A DNA stretch of 64,000 nucleotides from Rattus norvegicus (GCF_036323735.1 NC_086020.1:83825710-83889709); one strand, 5' to 3'; counted from the stretch's first letter, positions 1-13,544 are shown. The notes: generated from the sequence alone by a model not told the origin. Numbers and translations: made by a program.

Positions 1-31
1 TTTTAACTGCTGTGCCATCTCTTCAGCCCCA
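1..31 (-). mobile_element. B2/B3-type SINE, 5' end only, cut by window edge
   Basis: Read on the minus strand this begins with the GGGGCTGAAGAGATGG head typical of rodent B2/B3 SINEs, followed by the polymerase III A-box region. The rest of the element lies to the left of the window. Confidence 0.6.
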
Positions 32-214
32 AGTATTCATCTTTAAATCATTTAACTTCATAGAGCAACAGTAACTTTGCAGATGTTACTCATTAAGGAA
101 GGCATAGGGAGAAGGCGGAGGATGGCAGGCTACACTCTAAGGTGAAGGATACACCAAGGAGTTTGAGGGGGCATCAGAAGCTGCAAAGGCTCCAAGAGAG
201 CCCGCCCTCCCCAC

Positions 215-216
<2 letters not shown>

Positions 217-274
<58 letters not shown>
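217..274. repeat. (AC)n microsatellite
   Basis: About 29 uninterrupted AC units. It explains the cysteine/valine-rich open frames seen on the minus strand here, which are not genes. Confidence 0.98.
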
Positions 275-275
<1 letters not shown>

Positions 276-599
276 AGAACCACCATAGAGGATGGCTCCC
301 CTCCCCCACCCCCTCCCTTGCCAACACCTTGATGTCAGCTCAATGAAGCCCATTTCCGTTTCAAACTGCTGGCCTCCAGAACTGTGAAAGAACAAATCTG
401 GGTTATTTTAAGGCAATGGTTGTGGCGATTTTTTTTTTATAGTAAAGATTAAGAAATTAACTCAAAATATTTCAAACACTGAGAAGAAGACAGAATCTTT
501 CTATATGTTCCCGGGTCGTGTAGAGAAGTGGCATCGGGTAGGTCCCACGCACAAGGAACAGACAGCTGCTAGGTCACACTACTTGTCTGTCAAGACGGA
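275..599. other. Unassigned intergenic sequence
   Basis: No recognisable gene, SINE or LINE seen. Only short A/T runs. Confidence 0.5.
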
Positions 600-1180
600 G
601 ATCTTATTTGCATGGCCCATTACCTTCCCACTGACTTTAAACTTCGGATGTCAGTTTCAGGATTCGGAGATTGGATTCTACTGCTGTCTACACTGTCTCG
701 CATGAGAAACAACCCAACACGCACTCATTAATCATTATGTGCACGCTAGGATCCGTGTCCAAACTTTGGGCAGAGGCTGTGAGAGAGCAAGTATGAATCC
801 CAGTGAGGTTATTTTTCAGTAACTAAAATTGCACGTGTACAAACTGAGATCTCGTTGGCTTGTTATCATTTTTATTAAACATTAATGAAATGAAAGTTGT
901 CAAAACTTTCTAATATAAATGGACTAAGTTACTACACACTTCTAAAATTACTCTTAATTGGATACATTGATCATTTGAAAGGCTCAGAATTGTCCAATTG
1001 ATAATACTAATCTTAATGCATTTTTGCTTCACCTAAAATTATCTGGAGACATATTTTTATCTGAAACATTTTCTCAGGTACAAGGAAAGAGGAATATAAA
1101 TACTGCACAATTTCCCCACTTCGTTTATAAAGTTCTCCTTTCAAAAGATAAGTTTTAATCTCATGTTTTTTCAAGCCTAA
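600..1180. promoter_or_regulatory. Candidate conserved non-coding element (repeat-free, AT-rich)
   Basis: A stretch with no recognisable mobile DNA and no meaningful ORF. Homeodomain-like cores such as CTTAATTG (about 953-960), CCAATTGATAAT and CTAATCTTAAT lie within 950-1020, and AATTATCT lies near 1037. This composition is typical of deeply conserved developmental enhancers, but conservation itself cannot be seen from one sequence. It is a candidate only. Confidence 0.25.
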
Positions 1181-1217
1181 AGAAGAAAGCTGCTTTTGAA
1201 AATGGAGTTCCTATTTT

Positions 1218-1311
1218 GTCTTTTTTTTTTTCCCCTCAGAGGTGAGGATTGAACCCAGGGTCTTACGCTTGCTGGGCAAGTGTTCTACTACTGAACTAAA
1301 TTCCCAACCCT
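1218..1311 (-). mobile_element. ID-family SINE (tRNA-Ala/BC1-derived), antisense
   Basis: On the minus strand the element starts GGGTTGGGAATTTAGTTCAG, has a degenerate A box and a B box (GGTTCAATCC), and ends in an A-tail seen here as T-runs at 1218-1231. It is more diverged than the two other ID copies in this window (22897 and 54409), so it is probably older. Confidence 0.85.
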
Positions 1312-2083
1312 GAAGACAGAGTTCTTAGTGATGGGTTTAAGTGACTTCTTGGCAGTTGAGTTTCGCTTATCTTTCTCCAACCCTAGGTGTTTTCATCATC
1401 TAGAGTTTCCACAGTGTGTGGGAAAAGGACATTCCCTTCCAGAAACAATACTTCTGGAAGAAAGAAACTAAGAGGCTTGTATAAAATGGAATTGGGGAGG
1501 AGGGATTTACAGGAGCTCGCACCGACCACTGCTTCTTCACTTGCGATGTGACCACGATGACTGTGACGAGCATGATGTCATCACAGCTCCAGGACTCTGT
1601 GACACAGGACACAAGGCTCTGTTCATTGCCTTTTATCTTTCTGGGTCTTTACCAGTTTTGTCTTTAGATCAAAAGACATGACTCTATATCTCTAAACGGG
1701 GCCACATAAAAGACTCCGTAACTACAGGGCCCATGCTAGAGGGTCCTGGAGAGACAGGAGACACCCTAAAAGCTCACCACCTGGCCTTGTGAAGAACCTC
1801 AGCTTCAGGTGCCCCAAGAACATCACATCTTGACTGCATCTCTGCTAGGGATATATGTTTTAAAATAATTTTTATAACCAGGCTTGGCAAAGAAGAGAGA
1901 GAAGAGAGGGAACTGGTATGGGAAAAAAGCTACACTCGAGGTTGAGATGGTCGCTGTTGCTACCCCCAATGGGGCATGTTGATCCTTGCGCCCTCTCACT
2001 TACACACATTGGTACTCTACTTTCTCTCTGAAATACACTCAGAGTCATTTCAATCGTCTTTCCAAGGCTACTTCCCCCCCTTT
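1312..2083. other. Unassigned intergenic sequence
   Basis: No supportable gene or named repeat. Small open frames here lack coding character. Confidence 0.5.
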
Positions 2084-2478
2084 TTATTATCTTTAATCTT
2101 TTTTACAGTCCTGTCTTTATCACCCTCCTGGCCCACCCTCTGACTGTTCCTCATCCCATACCTCCCCACTCCCCTCTCCTCCCCACCCCACCCCTATCTC
2201 TAAGAGGATGTCCTTCCTCCCACCCCTACCCTACCAGACATTACATCTCCACTCCCTGGGGTCTCCAGGGTTAGGTGCATCTTCTCTCACTGAGGTCAGA
2301 CCAGACAGTCCTCTGCTGTATGAGAGTTGGGGACCTCATATCACCTGGTGTTTGCTGCCTGGTTTGTGGCTTGGTGTCTGAGAGGTCTCAGGGGTCCAGG
2401 TTAATTGAGACTGCTGGTCTTCCTCTGGGGTCACCCTCATCAGCTTCTTTCAGCCTTTCCCTAATTCAACCATAAAGA
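2084..2478 (-). mobile_element. Antisense older L1 (Lx-like) 3' UTR fragment
   Basis: The sequence begins with a T-rich tract (an antisense A-tail) and continues as the pyrimidine-rich, CTCC-rich complement of a rodent L1 3' UTR. It ends at a motif family I recognise from many antisense Lx copies (TTTCAGCCTTTCCCTAATTC). There is no ORF2, so it is strongly 5' truncated. The open frame at 2275-2475 is a chance frame inside this element. Confidence 0.7.
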
Positions 2479-3884
2479 AAAAAAATGTATACTGACCATA
2501 AAGGGCTACATATTTTAAATCCTTTTATTTTATTTTTTAAAATTCTTCCCTGAACAAAAAGGTTTCTTTTCTTCTTTTCAGACTTGAATTTTCTGTTTAT
2601 CCAAGTTTGCCTGACCACAGGGATTGTGACAGGAAGCCTCTTTCATGAGCTCTCACCAGTTTCAGCTTTCTCTGCTCTCACTGCCTGCCACTCTCCTTTC
2701 TGCCTCCTGGCTTGTGAGGTGTGGTCACTTGCTCTTTGTATCTAAGCAAAGAGACTCATGGCATTTTCTCTACACAGCTATGAAGTTCAGAATGCTGTGG
2801 CGGCCAGGATCCAGGGCTGACTCTCTCCAGAACTGCGAGCCTTTAGCACTCATCTACATTAGACGAGACTTGGCGTACAGTGGCTTTTATAGAAGAGTAT
2901 AAAGGGTTTGTCTGTGGGCTGGCTTTTTTATGTTTACTTCTAAATTTACAATTGAACATTGCATGTAATGCTAAGTTATAGTCAAGTTCCAGGTAGAGAA
3001 CAAGGGGAAAAAAAACCAACCAGAAGGCTTGGTGGGGTGTGGGGTCCATGGGGAAGCTCAAGGGTGATTGTTATATACAACCCAGGGGACAGGAGCTAAC
3101 TAAATTGTCTGAGTTTCTACACATTTTACCCTAAAACGAATCACTGGTTTTGCTAATCATTCCTTCAAATTATCCAAATATCAGGAGAATCACTTGTGCT
3201 GGGTTTTGCATATTTGCAGCTAAGGTCATCAGATCATCACAGGGTATGTTTTTATAGGCTATAGGGTCTGGGATAAAGGGAAATGCCTGAAAAAAGTGGA
3301 CAGCATGCAGACAGTGGATGGTGCTCTGAACATTTTCTCGAGCCCATTCCTTGGAGGCTGGGACATCACTGACCTGCTAGAAGATTCCATTATGACCAGC
3401 CCTGTGTTGCTTGCCTAGGCTTTTGTAGGCTCCATGCAAATGGTGAGCTAACCATAAGGAGAAGCTTCTGAGGAAAGGGCCAATTTGAAGGCATCTGTAT
3501 GTAGCCTGCAACAGTAGGCAGAATACAGACATGTGATGCTCTGGGGCTACTCCAAGAGGCTCAGTGGAAACTCTGAGCCAAGGACCCAACAGGATGGCTG
3601 TGTCCCACAAACCTGAGAACTTGGTGTCCATTGTCACAACTATAGGGTAGGTAGATGAGTCTGAAGTGGGTTTCCAGTGGTGCACATGAAGTCTTAAGAA
3701 CTTAAGTCAACTTCAAATATCAAGAAATACACACCTAAGCGTAGAGTGAAAGGGTGTCTTCTTGACCTTGATACTGCTTTAATCTTTTGGGTAAACTCAA
3801 CTGTTTCTGTTGCACCCTCACCATGCATGTGATCACTACATGGCTGTGTATGACTACTAAGAAAGCTTGGGCTCTGAAACAATA

Positions 3885-3888
<4 letters not shown>
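2479..3888. other. Unassigned intergenic sequence
   Basis: No recognisable gene or mobile element. Several 60-100 codon chance frames on both strands show no domain. Confidence 0.5.

Positions 3889-3941
<53 letters not shown>
3889..3941. repeat. (CT)n microsatellite
   Basis: About 26 CT units. The polypurine/polypyrimidine tract could adopt triplex DNA. Confidence 0.98.
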
Positions 3942-3943
<2 letters not shown>

Positions 3944-5639
3944 AAAGTCTGCTTCTGTACAATGTGTTAGTCTCTAAAGAATGCAGACTTTATGAAGGCT
4001 GGAAGCCATTGAGTGCTTCAGCAGTAATTCTCAGCCAGTAGATTTGATGTAGCAATAACTCTAACATTTTCCTACCCTTTGCCCACCTTGCTTTTCTGCC
4101 TCCCATCTTTCTCTCCTTGCTCCCTACCTATAACTCAGGTGTAGCTAACTGTTAACACCGTGAAGCATTGCATTATGCAAACATTTTGTATCAGCTGTCC
4201 AAAGTCAGGCAATTTTGTTTCCAGTTTCTGAAGGTTTCACTCCTGCCACTCTAGAGCGGCAGGACAGCGTTGTTTTGGATAAACATCACTGAGGAAAGCT
4301 TCCCCAACCACTAGCAGAGATGAGGTCCAAGAGATTGACCAGGAAAACTGGGAAAGGACCCTAAAGTGGTGAGCAGAGCAGAGCAAAGCAAAGGGGGCCA
4401 TATCAGATGAGGTCAGGCTCAGCCTGATCACCACAGGCCCCTGGAGTTGTACCTTGAGCTTGTCCCAGATCGGAGCAAAGAAGCCTCTTGCCTTGTGAAC
4501 CATGAGCTGCTCTTGAGAGAGAGGAACATGGTTTCTATATCTAGGCACTTCCCCTCTTGTTTGTGGGCCTGGGGAAGAGACTCAGTGCCCAGGGAAAATC
4601 TTCCAATGTCACAGGTAGCCCTATCTGGAAGATAGGAGAGAGGTGGCTGTAGACTAGACAGGTGTCCTGGGTTGGGGACATCCCCATCAGACCTGCTCCC
4701 CATATCCACATGCTTTCATTCTTCTCCCCCACTTTGCCCTTTATCAGCCAGATGAACAACTTATGCTTCAAATGCAGCCTAGGTGTTAGTGGCACATTCT
4801 TTGACTGCTGTAACCCAAAAGCAAACTCTGTCCTCTCACATTCTTTGTTTGCCTCGAACATCTGCCTAAGAGGAGAGCTTCTTGTTATCAGCTTAATGAG
4901 TCTTTCCCTGGTGCCATCGTGCTCCCTGTTAGCAGGTCGACACCTAGGTAACCAATATTAATACATCACTCTGAGGCCCTAATTATCTCCAGGAAGGCAG
5001 TTGGGAAAGTGAACCCACCAGATGACAATGACTAATGTTATCACTAGGACTCCCAACCATAGTGAAGTCTGTGTTCTTCCCAGCATTGCACATTGTGCAT
5101 CAAGAGCTTTACACAAACTATTTCTCAAAACCCCAAGCCAATCGTCATGGATACTCAAATAGTGAACACATCAATTGTTGGGATGCTGGGTGGGTGTTGA
5201 AACTTACACCAAAGAGTAAAGCAATGCCCTGTGCAAGAAGACAGTCTCTCGGTTGAGCTACATGTGGGTGTATATTTCACTTGTGTCCTAAGCTGAAACA
5301 TAGTTGGCAAATAATTCCAGTCTTCAAAGTTCTTTCAACTTTATCAAGCAAGCCCACAGGTACATCACAAGGCATAGAGACCAAAAGAAAAGAGAAGAAA
5401 AGAGAGTAAGATCAGTCTTCTGTTGAGAGCGAAAGAGTCAATTATATAGATTTACACCCACAGGAAACTCACAGAGGCACAACATGTGAGAGGTGCTGGT
5501 TAAAAGAAAAACCATACCGTCAGAACAAGTTAAATCACTGTGTGTTTACAGTTCAATAAATGGAAACTATCCAGGATCTCGACCAAAATCAATTTCTTGG
5601 CATCTTATAGGAGCTTCCACTGATTCTGGTACAACTTCA

Positions 5640-5641
<2 letters not shown>
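3942..5641. other. Unassigned intergenic sequence
   Basis: No recognisable gene. Overlapping frames of 60-106 codons at 4230-4960 on both strands lack splice context, homology or codon bias that I can identify. Confidence 0.5.

Positions 5642-5712
<71 letters not shown>
5642..5712. repeat. Compound (CT)n(CA)n microsatellite
   Basis: About 25 CT units followed directly by about 10 CA units. It explains the serine/leucine-rich and arginine/glutamate-rich frames on the two strands. Confidence 0.98.
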
Positions 5713-7369
5713 TTGCAGTGAAGCATGGAGGCAAAAATTTCTGCTTTCACTCATCAGAATTCCAATTGATTTTACTCCAACAAGCTGCCCGCTCAATTCA
5801 CACTGATCAACCTCCATCCGATCACTGTCACTCTGTGGTTCTAGGATATGCTTTTAATTGTCTCCACAATGTACTTGGAAGGTCACTGGGGAAACTGCAC
5901 ACATGACATTTCCTGTAGGGCACACTAACAAAATAACAACTCAGAGAACAGTGACACCCAGGAATCTGGAGCCTCCGTCCCACACTGACCTCTTCCCTCC
6001 CCGTTCTGCAGTTCCTTGGCACTTCTTTCTCTGTGGATGCTTATGTGGATGTCAGCTACTACGACCCCGACTCTGTAAGGTTTGAAGTCAACTAAAACCC
6101 TGACTATGTAAGGTTTGCCCTTTCCCAGAGCTCTATCACAAAAGCAACTGCTCAGTCAAAACCCTAATATTTTTTATTCTCCCTCAATTTGTAGCAAGAA
6201 TGAGGCTTGTCTGATAAATTTATGGGAATGCCATAAAGCTCAATAATCAAGATAAATAATGTCTGGAGGTACTGCTATCCAGAATCAAAATGAATGGGAA
6301 TGAATCGCAGCATAATGAATAAAGGATCAAAAATGGAATGCCTCTGCCTTGGCAGGGGCTCCCTGGTGGTCATAAGCTGTCATTAGTGCTTTCTTGGCCC
6401 ATAATGCATTGTTTCTGATTCCCTAGTCAATACAGGTAGAGACAATGGATCCAAACAGAAATAGCCACTGTCTCCTCTAGACAGAGGTATGTGTTTACTG
6501 TTTCAAGGTCATTCCAAAGAGCTCTTTTTCTTTCATTCCCAACAGTGGACAAATCTATAGAATTAGCAACATTGTATCACAAAGCCCCTAAAAAGGTTAA
6601 TAGGGCCTTCCTGCAAATCCACAACCACCATGTGCTTTGAGCAGTAAATAAATCTGAGTCTATCAAGCTTCTGAGCTTCTGAGCTTCTGAGGGATGTTTG
6701 TCATAGCAGCTGGCCAAACCTCTTGCGATGATACCGATCACAAATAAGATTCTTACTTGGTTATTCAAGTGGGAGAAGCAAAGCTGTTTCTACCTCCCAG
6801 ACCCTCTGCTGAAAGGTCTTTACTAAGAGCAAACTACTTCTCCTCTCCTTTTCTTTCCTGTAGAAACATGGTATTGCATGTTCAGCTCCACGTGGCCATT
6901 GAGATGCCCATGTATTTACAGGGCACTGTGATGGGGCAGGGGCTTGAAACAGCATCATTGTTATTGCCTCCAAGATCTGGAGGACAAAATCCAAGACTGA
7001 GGTATTTGCAAGATGAAGGTAGGCACTCTACCCTATGAAGCCTGCAGGAAATCTCTGTTGCTTCTTTTGGCTTGTATTGGTTCTTCAACATTCCATGGCT
7101 TGCAGTAGCAATAGCATTTCTCTTATCTCTATGTCTTCAACTGTACAGTTTCTGGTGTGTCTCCACAACATGCCAGATGGGGAGATGTGAGTAGGAGTTG
7201 CTGCCAGGGCTTCTGAGGAAGTGCTTCAACATGATGATGGACACTATTGCGATTTCTTTTTAATCTTCCATCTTGCTTACATCATTACTATTTGAGGTTT
7301 CTGTTATCTGCAGCCGAGTCGAATCCTATAGGTACACCAGCTTCACCAAGCCAATAGTCACAATGTCTT
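5713..7369. other. Unassigned sequence; possible regulatory patch near 6190-6340
   Basis: No gene or clear repeat. A short AT-rich patch contains CCATAAAG, CAATAATCAAGATAAATAAT and ATGAATAAAG words resembling homeodomain/CDX sites, without repeat signatures. Evidence for function is weak. Confidence 0.35.
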
Positions 7370-7700
7370 AGTTAGCCTTCTATGGCTCTGATAAAACACC
7401 ATGCATAAAAGCAACGTGGGAGAGGAGGAAAGGGTTTGTTTAAGTCACAGTTTGTTCATCATTCATAGGGAAGGAACTCAAACAGGACAGGAACCCGGAG
7501 ACGGGACTGACACAGACACCATGGAGGAGGTCTTCATGGCTTGCTCAGCATGCTTTCTTACATGATTCAGGCCCACCTGCCCAAAGTTGGCACCACTCCC
7601 AATGAGCTGGGCCCTCTCACACTCATCATTAACCAAGGCCAAAAGACAAGTCTACAGGCCAGTCTTATGGGTATTTTCTCAGTTAAGAGTCCTTCTTCCA
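7370..7700 (+). mobile_element. Diverged rodent interspersed repeat (family not named)
   Basis: Starts with GTCTTAGTTAGCCTTCTATG and continues through an ATAAAACACCATG...GGGTTTGTTTAAGTCACAG pattern that recurs widely in rodent DNA. A relative with a better preserved 3' part is at 23971-24330. I recognise the pattern but cannot assign the family safely. Confidence 0.55.
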
Positions 7701-8138
7701 AAATGACTGAAGTTTGTGTCAAGGCTATAAGGTATAAGGCTAATCAGGACACACATGATAAGAGAAGATGGTAGCCATGGCTATGGGTGGTGCCCAGAGC
7801 TGTCCTTCTTTAACATGCTGCACTTTGAATCTGTCATAACACAGCTCCAGGTTCCCACGGTTTGGTGGCAGTCAAAAAGCAAAGCAGGAAGCACAGGTGG
7901 TAGCCACCATGACTACTGGGCTTGTCACCAGCTGCAACAAGAACCAAGCTTCCACGAAAGTCACTGCACTTTGGGTCTCACAGTCACAGTTAAGTCTGAC
8001 CGTGCATGCAGCCAGGAAGGAGACAGAGGGTCTTACTTACAGTCCCTCCTTCTCTCCCTGGATTCTCAAACATTCCTGGAAAGGGCTTGAGAGCAAATGT
8101 TATGAGTTCGAGTGAGAGAAACATTAGTTACTTTTCTC
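7701..8138. other. Unassigned intergenic sequence
   Basis: A 111-codon open frame spans 7755-8090, but I see no domain, splice structure or start context. It is treated as a chance ORF. Confidence 0.5.
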
Positions 8139-8460
8139 CTCTCTATCATCACAAGACTCGACAGGAACAGCTTAAGTGAGGAACTTATTTAAGCTTAAGG
8201 CTTCAGAAAGTCACAGAACAATAAGGCAGAGAAGGCAAAACCAGCAGGCCAAAGCGTAATAATGGCTTCTTATGTCTTGGCTGACAAGAAGCAGCAAGAA
8301 CAGGCTGGAACCATATGTCTAAGCTTCATGGACTTGCTCCTAATGACCTATTTCCACCAACCAGGCCTCACCTCTCAAGATTCCACAGTCTCTAAATGTC
8401 ACTGCAATCTGGAGACCAAGCTTTTAAAGCACGATCCTGTGGTGACATTTCAGCAGCAAA
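8139..8460 (+). mobile_element. Diverged rodent interspersed repeat (family not named)
   Basis: The pattern of GAGGAACTTATTTAAGC..., CCTAATGACCTATTTCC and CAGGCCTCACCTCTCAAGATTCC matches a common rodent interspersed repeat that I cannot name with confidence. The chance frame at 8262-8477 lies within it. Confidence 0.45.
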
Positions 8461-10253
8461 CCACGCAAGGGCCATAATGCCCCGTTGTTTCTATTCAACC
8501 TTGCTGTCACTCTCCTAAAGTGGCCAGAAACAATATGCGAATTCACAGCCATAAATGTCACTGCTTGTGAGTATCACACACCTGTGTGTGTGTACACACA
8601 TACACCAAACATAAGTGTTACAACATAATCTTATTAAAAGGCAGAGACTTGGAAGGTGACTGGACCATGTGTGGGCACCCCCATGAATATTTGTCACAGT
8701 AACAAGGGTTTGGCCAGCACCTAGGTTTGTCAGTAAAGTTTTATTGGCCCACAGCCCACCCATGCATTCACATGATTATAGCTGTTCTTGTGCTGCATTG
8801 GAAGAGAAGCATCGTTATGACAGAGACTTAGCATCAGCACTAAGTGTTTACTATCTGACTCTTCACAGAAAACACTTGCTGGGTCCTGGTCCAGGCAATG
8901 GACCAAGTAGAGATCTAGCTCTGTAGGCAGTGCCAGCCCTATTATCTGTGTCTGCTTTCCTGAGAGCCCCTCCTGCAGGCATTCCTGTGGAAATCAAAGG
9001 TATTCCTTCAACTCTTTCTTATACGGCCAACCTGCCAGTGTGCTCAGTGCTCACTAAACCCACCCCAGGAGTCTCCAAAGACTGAAGAGAAAGCTTGCCT
9101 CCTCAGCTCCAGCATGCACCACAGGCTGCTCAGCTCTGTATCCACTGCTCTGATATTGATGGCCAATACTGATGACAGGGGACCTAATGAGATGCACAGA
9201 GACAAAACACTCCTTTCAGTAAGGGCTGCTGAGAAGCTATGCTTCTGTTGCTTGTGTAGTGGGGTGAGATCTAGCATGGCTTGCTAATATGGATTCTTCA
9301 TGTAGTTCACGTAAGTCAAGACACCTCTAGGGTTCAGGGAGATGGCTCACAAGGGCCCTTGCACATGAAGGCTCCAAAAATCAAATAGGATTCACAGACG
9401 AGAAATTCAAAGTGCAGAAAGGTAACTAGGAAAAGTGGATATGTTCCTGACTTTTAACACAGCCCCTCCTGTGGATTCCTACCTACTCCTGTTGGAAAGA
9501 GTGTGCTCAATATCAAGTGAGATATAAAAGAGTGATTCCATCCAAATCTCCCCGTGACAGTGAGAACATGAGGCAGTAACTCCCAAGAACTTCCACACAG
9601 CGAAGGATGCCACAAGCAAGCGAGGGAAAGAAACAGATGGCCCACTCACCGGAGATACTTTCTCTGTATAAAGCCACACAGGATTAATGTCTAGAATAAA
9701 CAAAGAATGTCTTTAGTGTTTTTTTTAAACCAGTAAGTGTTTCTGTGAATGGGAACTATCTGACAAGTGCACATAGAGATGCTAAACGTTCCCTGCAATG
9801 TGGAGAAAATTAGAACAACAGTGGAAACCCAGTCGCAGAATACAAGCTGCTGGATGGGCCTCCAGCGGTAGAGGAGGGTGTGAGAAGAGACATTCTCGAG
9901 ACCCAGCGCAGCCATGGAGAGCCATCTGCAGGATTCCGTGAAGCTAGGCATACTGCCCTCAGTCTTGGCATGAACATCCAGTGGCTGTTCACCCAGGCAT
10001 CTGTCACTCCAGTCCAAGGCTCCACGTGCAAGGAAATGCATAGAGGCTGTCCGTGGTCACATAGAGAAGAGGCAGTCTACTGACATTTGTAAGTGTACAA
10101 CATAGTATACAATGCTGGCTCCCCTAGGAGTGGGGATGAGCATAGAGCTGGATGAAAAAATAGTACCAGGAGAGGTCCCAGACACATACTGCTCAATGGG
10201 ATACACGGAGAGGGTGAGTGCCACAAATAGTACTCAAGTAGCTCACACACATG
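8461..10253. other. Unassigned intergenic sequence
   Basis: No supportable gene. A short B3-like fragment may lie at about 9330-9390 (GGGAGATGGCTCACAAGGGC). Open frames at 9479-10041 on the minus strand show no family resemblance. Confidence 0.45.
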
Positions 10254-10323
10254 CCCATGAGCGCGCACACACACGCACACGCACACACACGTATGCATGC
10301 ACATGCACACATACATAAACACA
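10254..10323. repeat. Imperfect (CA)n/(GCAC) simple repeat
   Basis: CA repeats interrupted by GCGC, GTATG and CATG words. It is an alternating purine-pyrimidine tract, potentially Z-forming. Confidence 0.9.
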
Positions 10324-13300
10324 CCTACACAGTCTATGCAAATCTACCTCGGGTCCCTAGAAGCAGATCCTGAGAGAAGGTTCAAATGTTAGTGACTCAC
10401 TTGAAAGGAGGAAGGAAGTGGGATAGAACAGATGAACAAGCAACTGGGGGGGGGGGGGCTGGAAAGTCTCTTGGAGGAGCTGTTGGGCATCAATCACATC
10501 CCAGACTTGGTCTCTTGCCTCAGGGTAGGGAGGGACTGGCCTTTCACACCGCTTATCACACAAGTCTTGGCTGCAGTAGGGAAACCATTCTCAGCAAGGA
10601 CCCCTGTCAGGTCTGAAGTCAGCGGCTGTAAGAGCGCTCCAAGCCAGCTCCTGGGATAAATGAGGACACTGGGAGAAGACAAAACTATAGAAAATATAAC
10701 AGAGCAGATCTCAGACAGGGGGATGGTGGGAATGTGCCAGAAATAAGAATGCAGTTAACCTCAGGACCCAAGCTCCTGCCTCAAAACTTATAATAGAGAG
10801 GGCTCGGTACAAACCCTGGAAGCTCCTATCAAAACAAGCAGGATGGTCGCTCTGCCACCTGCTGGCAGACAGCATGGCACTGAGTCTGTGCATCTGGAAG
10901 AAGCAGGGCTCCAAGCCCAGGTTTATCTGTGAACAAAGAAACCAGAGCATTCAAATCTCCTCTCTGTGAGGTAAAATATCTATAGCCTCAAAACAAGCAG
11001 CCATAGACGGGAACAACAACAAAAGCTAAAAGGATTCTAAACTTCCCTCCATGTAATCCAGAGTGCAATGAAAGGCTGACTGGAGGACTTCGCTGGGTAG
11101 GGGAGAAAGGTTGAAAGCAGTCTGCTCAAGATAGTCGGGAACGGAGAGCAAAGAGATCTTTCATACAAAAATAGATGGCTATAAGTGCAGGGAGCATTCA
11201 AATACATAGGGTTTGCTCGTTTCAAGCTGAGACTCTTGCCACCTCTGTGGAAGAGCTGCAGGTGCTGGTGGCTTTGTCTTGCCCAAGTCAAGCAAAAACA
11301 GTTGTCGGGACTGTGGCTGGATCTCTGCGTTATGTGTCTCCTCCAAAACATGTCTGCACACAGGTACAGCACACATGCGTGCATGTGCACAAGACATGTG
11401 CCATTGTACATGTGTACATACATGAAATTCACCTTCCTCTTTTTCTCTTTTCCAAATTAAACCTTGTTTCATCGGCCCAAAAGGATAATGTTGGGAACTC
11501 TTGTGCTACATAGAAACCATTCCTTTGAGCTTCTGTTCAGTCTACTACTAAGGACTTGGACTCAGGTCCAGGGACTAGATTCAGAAATCATTCTTTGACA
11601 TCATACCAATCCCAAAGGCGCACGGAGACATCTGTATGATTTCCCAGCATTGAAACTCCCACATGTAAATTAGCTTCTGCAAATCCCTCCTCACAGACTT
11701 GCTCTCTTGGGCCATGAGTCTTGCTAGATTCAACCCTCTGAAATCCCATCAATCCAGGCAGCTCAGGCCAGTGAGGCCCAAAGCATGGCCCCCTAATTAA
11801 CAGCCACAGCTGGGGAAGCTTGTTGGACATGCTAGCTCTCATATTCCACCCAGGACTTAGACTCTTAAGCAGGATGGGAAAACTGAACCTCATCGAATAA
11901 GAATGGGCTGGGTCCTCAGATGATAGTTTCCCTAGAAGCTTAGCCAGAGATGAGAGTTTGGGTCCTCAGAGAGAACCATGGCAATGTTGTCCCTTCAAAA
12001 GAAGGAAGAGGGAGAAGTAGGGGGTGAGGAATATTGGAGTATAGGCTCTGATGGAGAGCATCTAGGTCTGACTCCTCAGAGAGATGTTAACTATGAACTC
12101 AACCAAAATCTTGTCCCACAAAGCAGGCAACAGCTTCTGTCACCTTGTCAGCCAGCGGGTAATGGGCAAATGAGCTCTCCTCCCCTCCAGGTACTTTAAG
12201 ACTTGGACAGGGCAACTATCATTCCTCAGAGAGATTTTTCAACATGTCAGCAGCTTAGGGCTATCAGTCCTGAGAACTGACTGAGAGAAGTGGATTAGGA
12301 GGTGATCTCCTTCACCTTCTCACTTTCTTGGGCAGCTGGAAGGAAGCCATGCAAAGCAGGTGGTTTCCAAACATCAACTTCTCTCCCAGTTCTGGGATTG
12401 TGGAGGCTGAAACCAAGGCACTGGCAGGGCTCTGCTCTTTCTGAATTCCCTTCTAGATTCAGGGGCTCTGTGACTCTCAGCTTCTAGATGGGGCACCCCC
12501 AACCCCCAACTCTAACACTCCCTACCTCCTCCCAAGCATCTCTATCCATGTGGGTCCTCTCCATTTCCTCAGAGATCACCTGCTTCTGTGGTAGGTGCTC
12601 ATGAAAGGTGATCCTTTATTCCTGCAAAGATTCTATTCCAAACATGTTCTATGGACTAGAACTTCAGCCTATCCTTGGGGCAGATACAGTTTAGCCCAAA
12701 ACAACGAGGATGACTTGAAAGGTCACACTCTTCATAGATGCCAAGACCACCATACCTCAGAGGATGCTACAAGAAACTCAAAGTTGGTTCTCTGACTAAC
12801 TTTGCTAATGTGAAATAAGAGAGCCAGTTTTAAGTGACTAAAAGAACACTGGCTTTCTGGAAAAGATACTTGTGCTAGGCTGTAGAATTCCTTCCATGGT
12901 GTGCTCCTTGGTGGAGTGGGTAGAATTTGGCACCACAGTTTCAGACAGAAGGACAGACAGTAACACACAGCATGCCTCATGAGGAGTGAGATGGGCTGGT
13001 GCTCCCAAGCGTGGGTGAACATTGATGCTTTCAAAGCCAAATCATGCTATGATAGCGTCGAAGTGCCCTTTCTTCTCAGGAATTCTTCTGAGTTACCATT
13101 TCTGCACTGAGATTTTTTTTTCTCTCCATTAAACAAGTTTATGAGGGACAAGGTTCCCTCTGCAGGAATGAGACAAGCCTGTCTTGAAAAGGCAGTGATG
13201 TAAACCCTGGACCTTTTCACTTAGAATCCATGCAGCCAACACCTGGAGATAAAGACTAGAGGAAGGAAGGATCTTGGAAACCAGGGATGTGACTAGATGG

Positions 13301-13544
13301 TACAGGAAGGGAGGAAAGGGGAGGGGAGGCATGTATTCATGTCAACACAAAGTCCAGTAAGGAAACCTAGAACAAAAATCCAGCCCAGGACACAGGAGGA
13401 CAGGTGCTTTTCCTGAGCTTAGAGAGTTCAAGAGGCCAGAGCACAGCAGATTTTTCTGAGTATCGGGAGGAAGGAAGCTATCTCACAAGGGTGGCTGTGC
13501 TCTAGGTTTGCCATGGAACCAGAACTAAGTGCACATGGAGATAA
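10324..13544. other. Unassigned sequence with a 12-14 G run near 10446
   Basis: No gene recognised over about 3.2 kb. The uninterrupted G run near 10446-10458 stands out. Frames of 100-130 codons at 11037-11513 overlap on both strands and lack coding features. Confidence 0.45.

Noticed and set aside
130..395. Minus-strand Cys/Val-rich open frames
   Set aside because: Translation of a (CA)n microsatellite in two frames. No start context, domain or splice signals.
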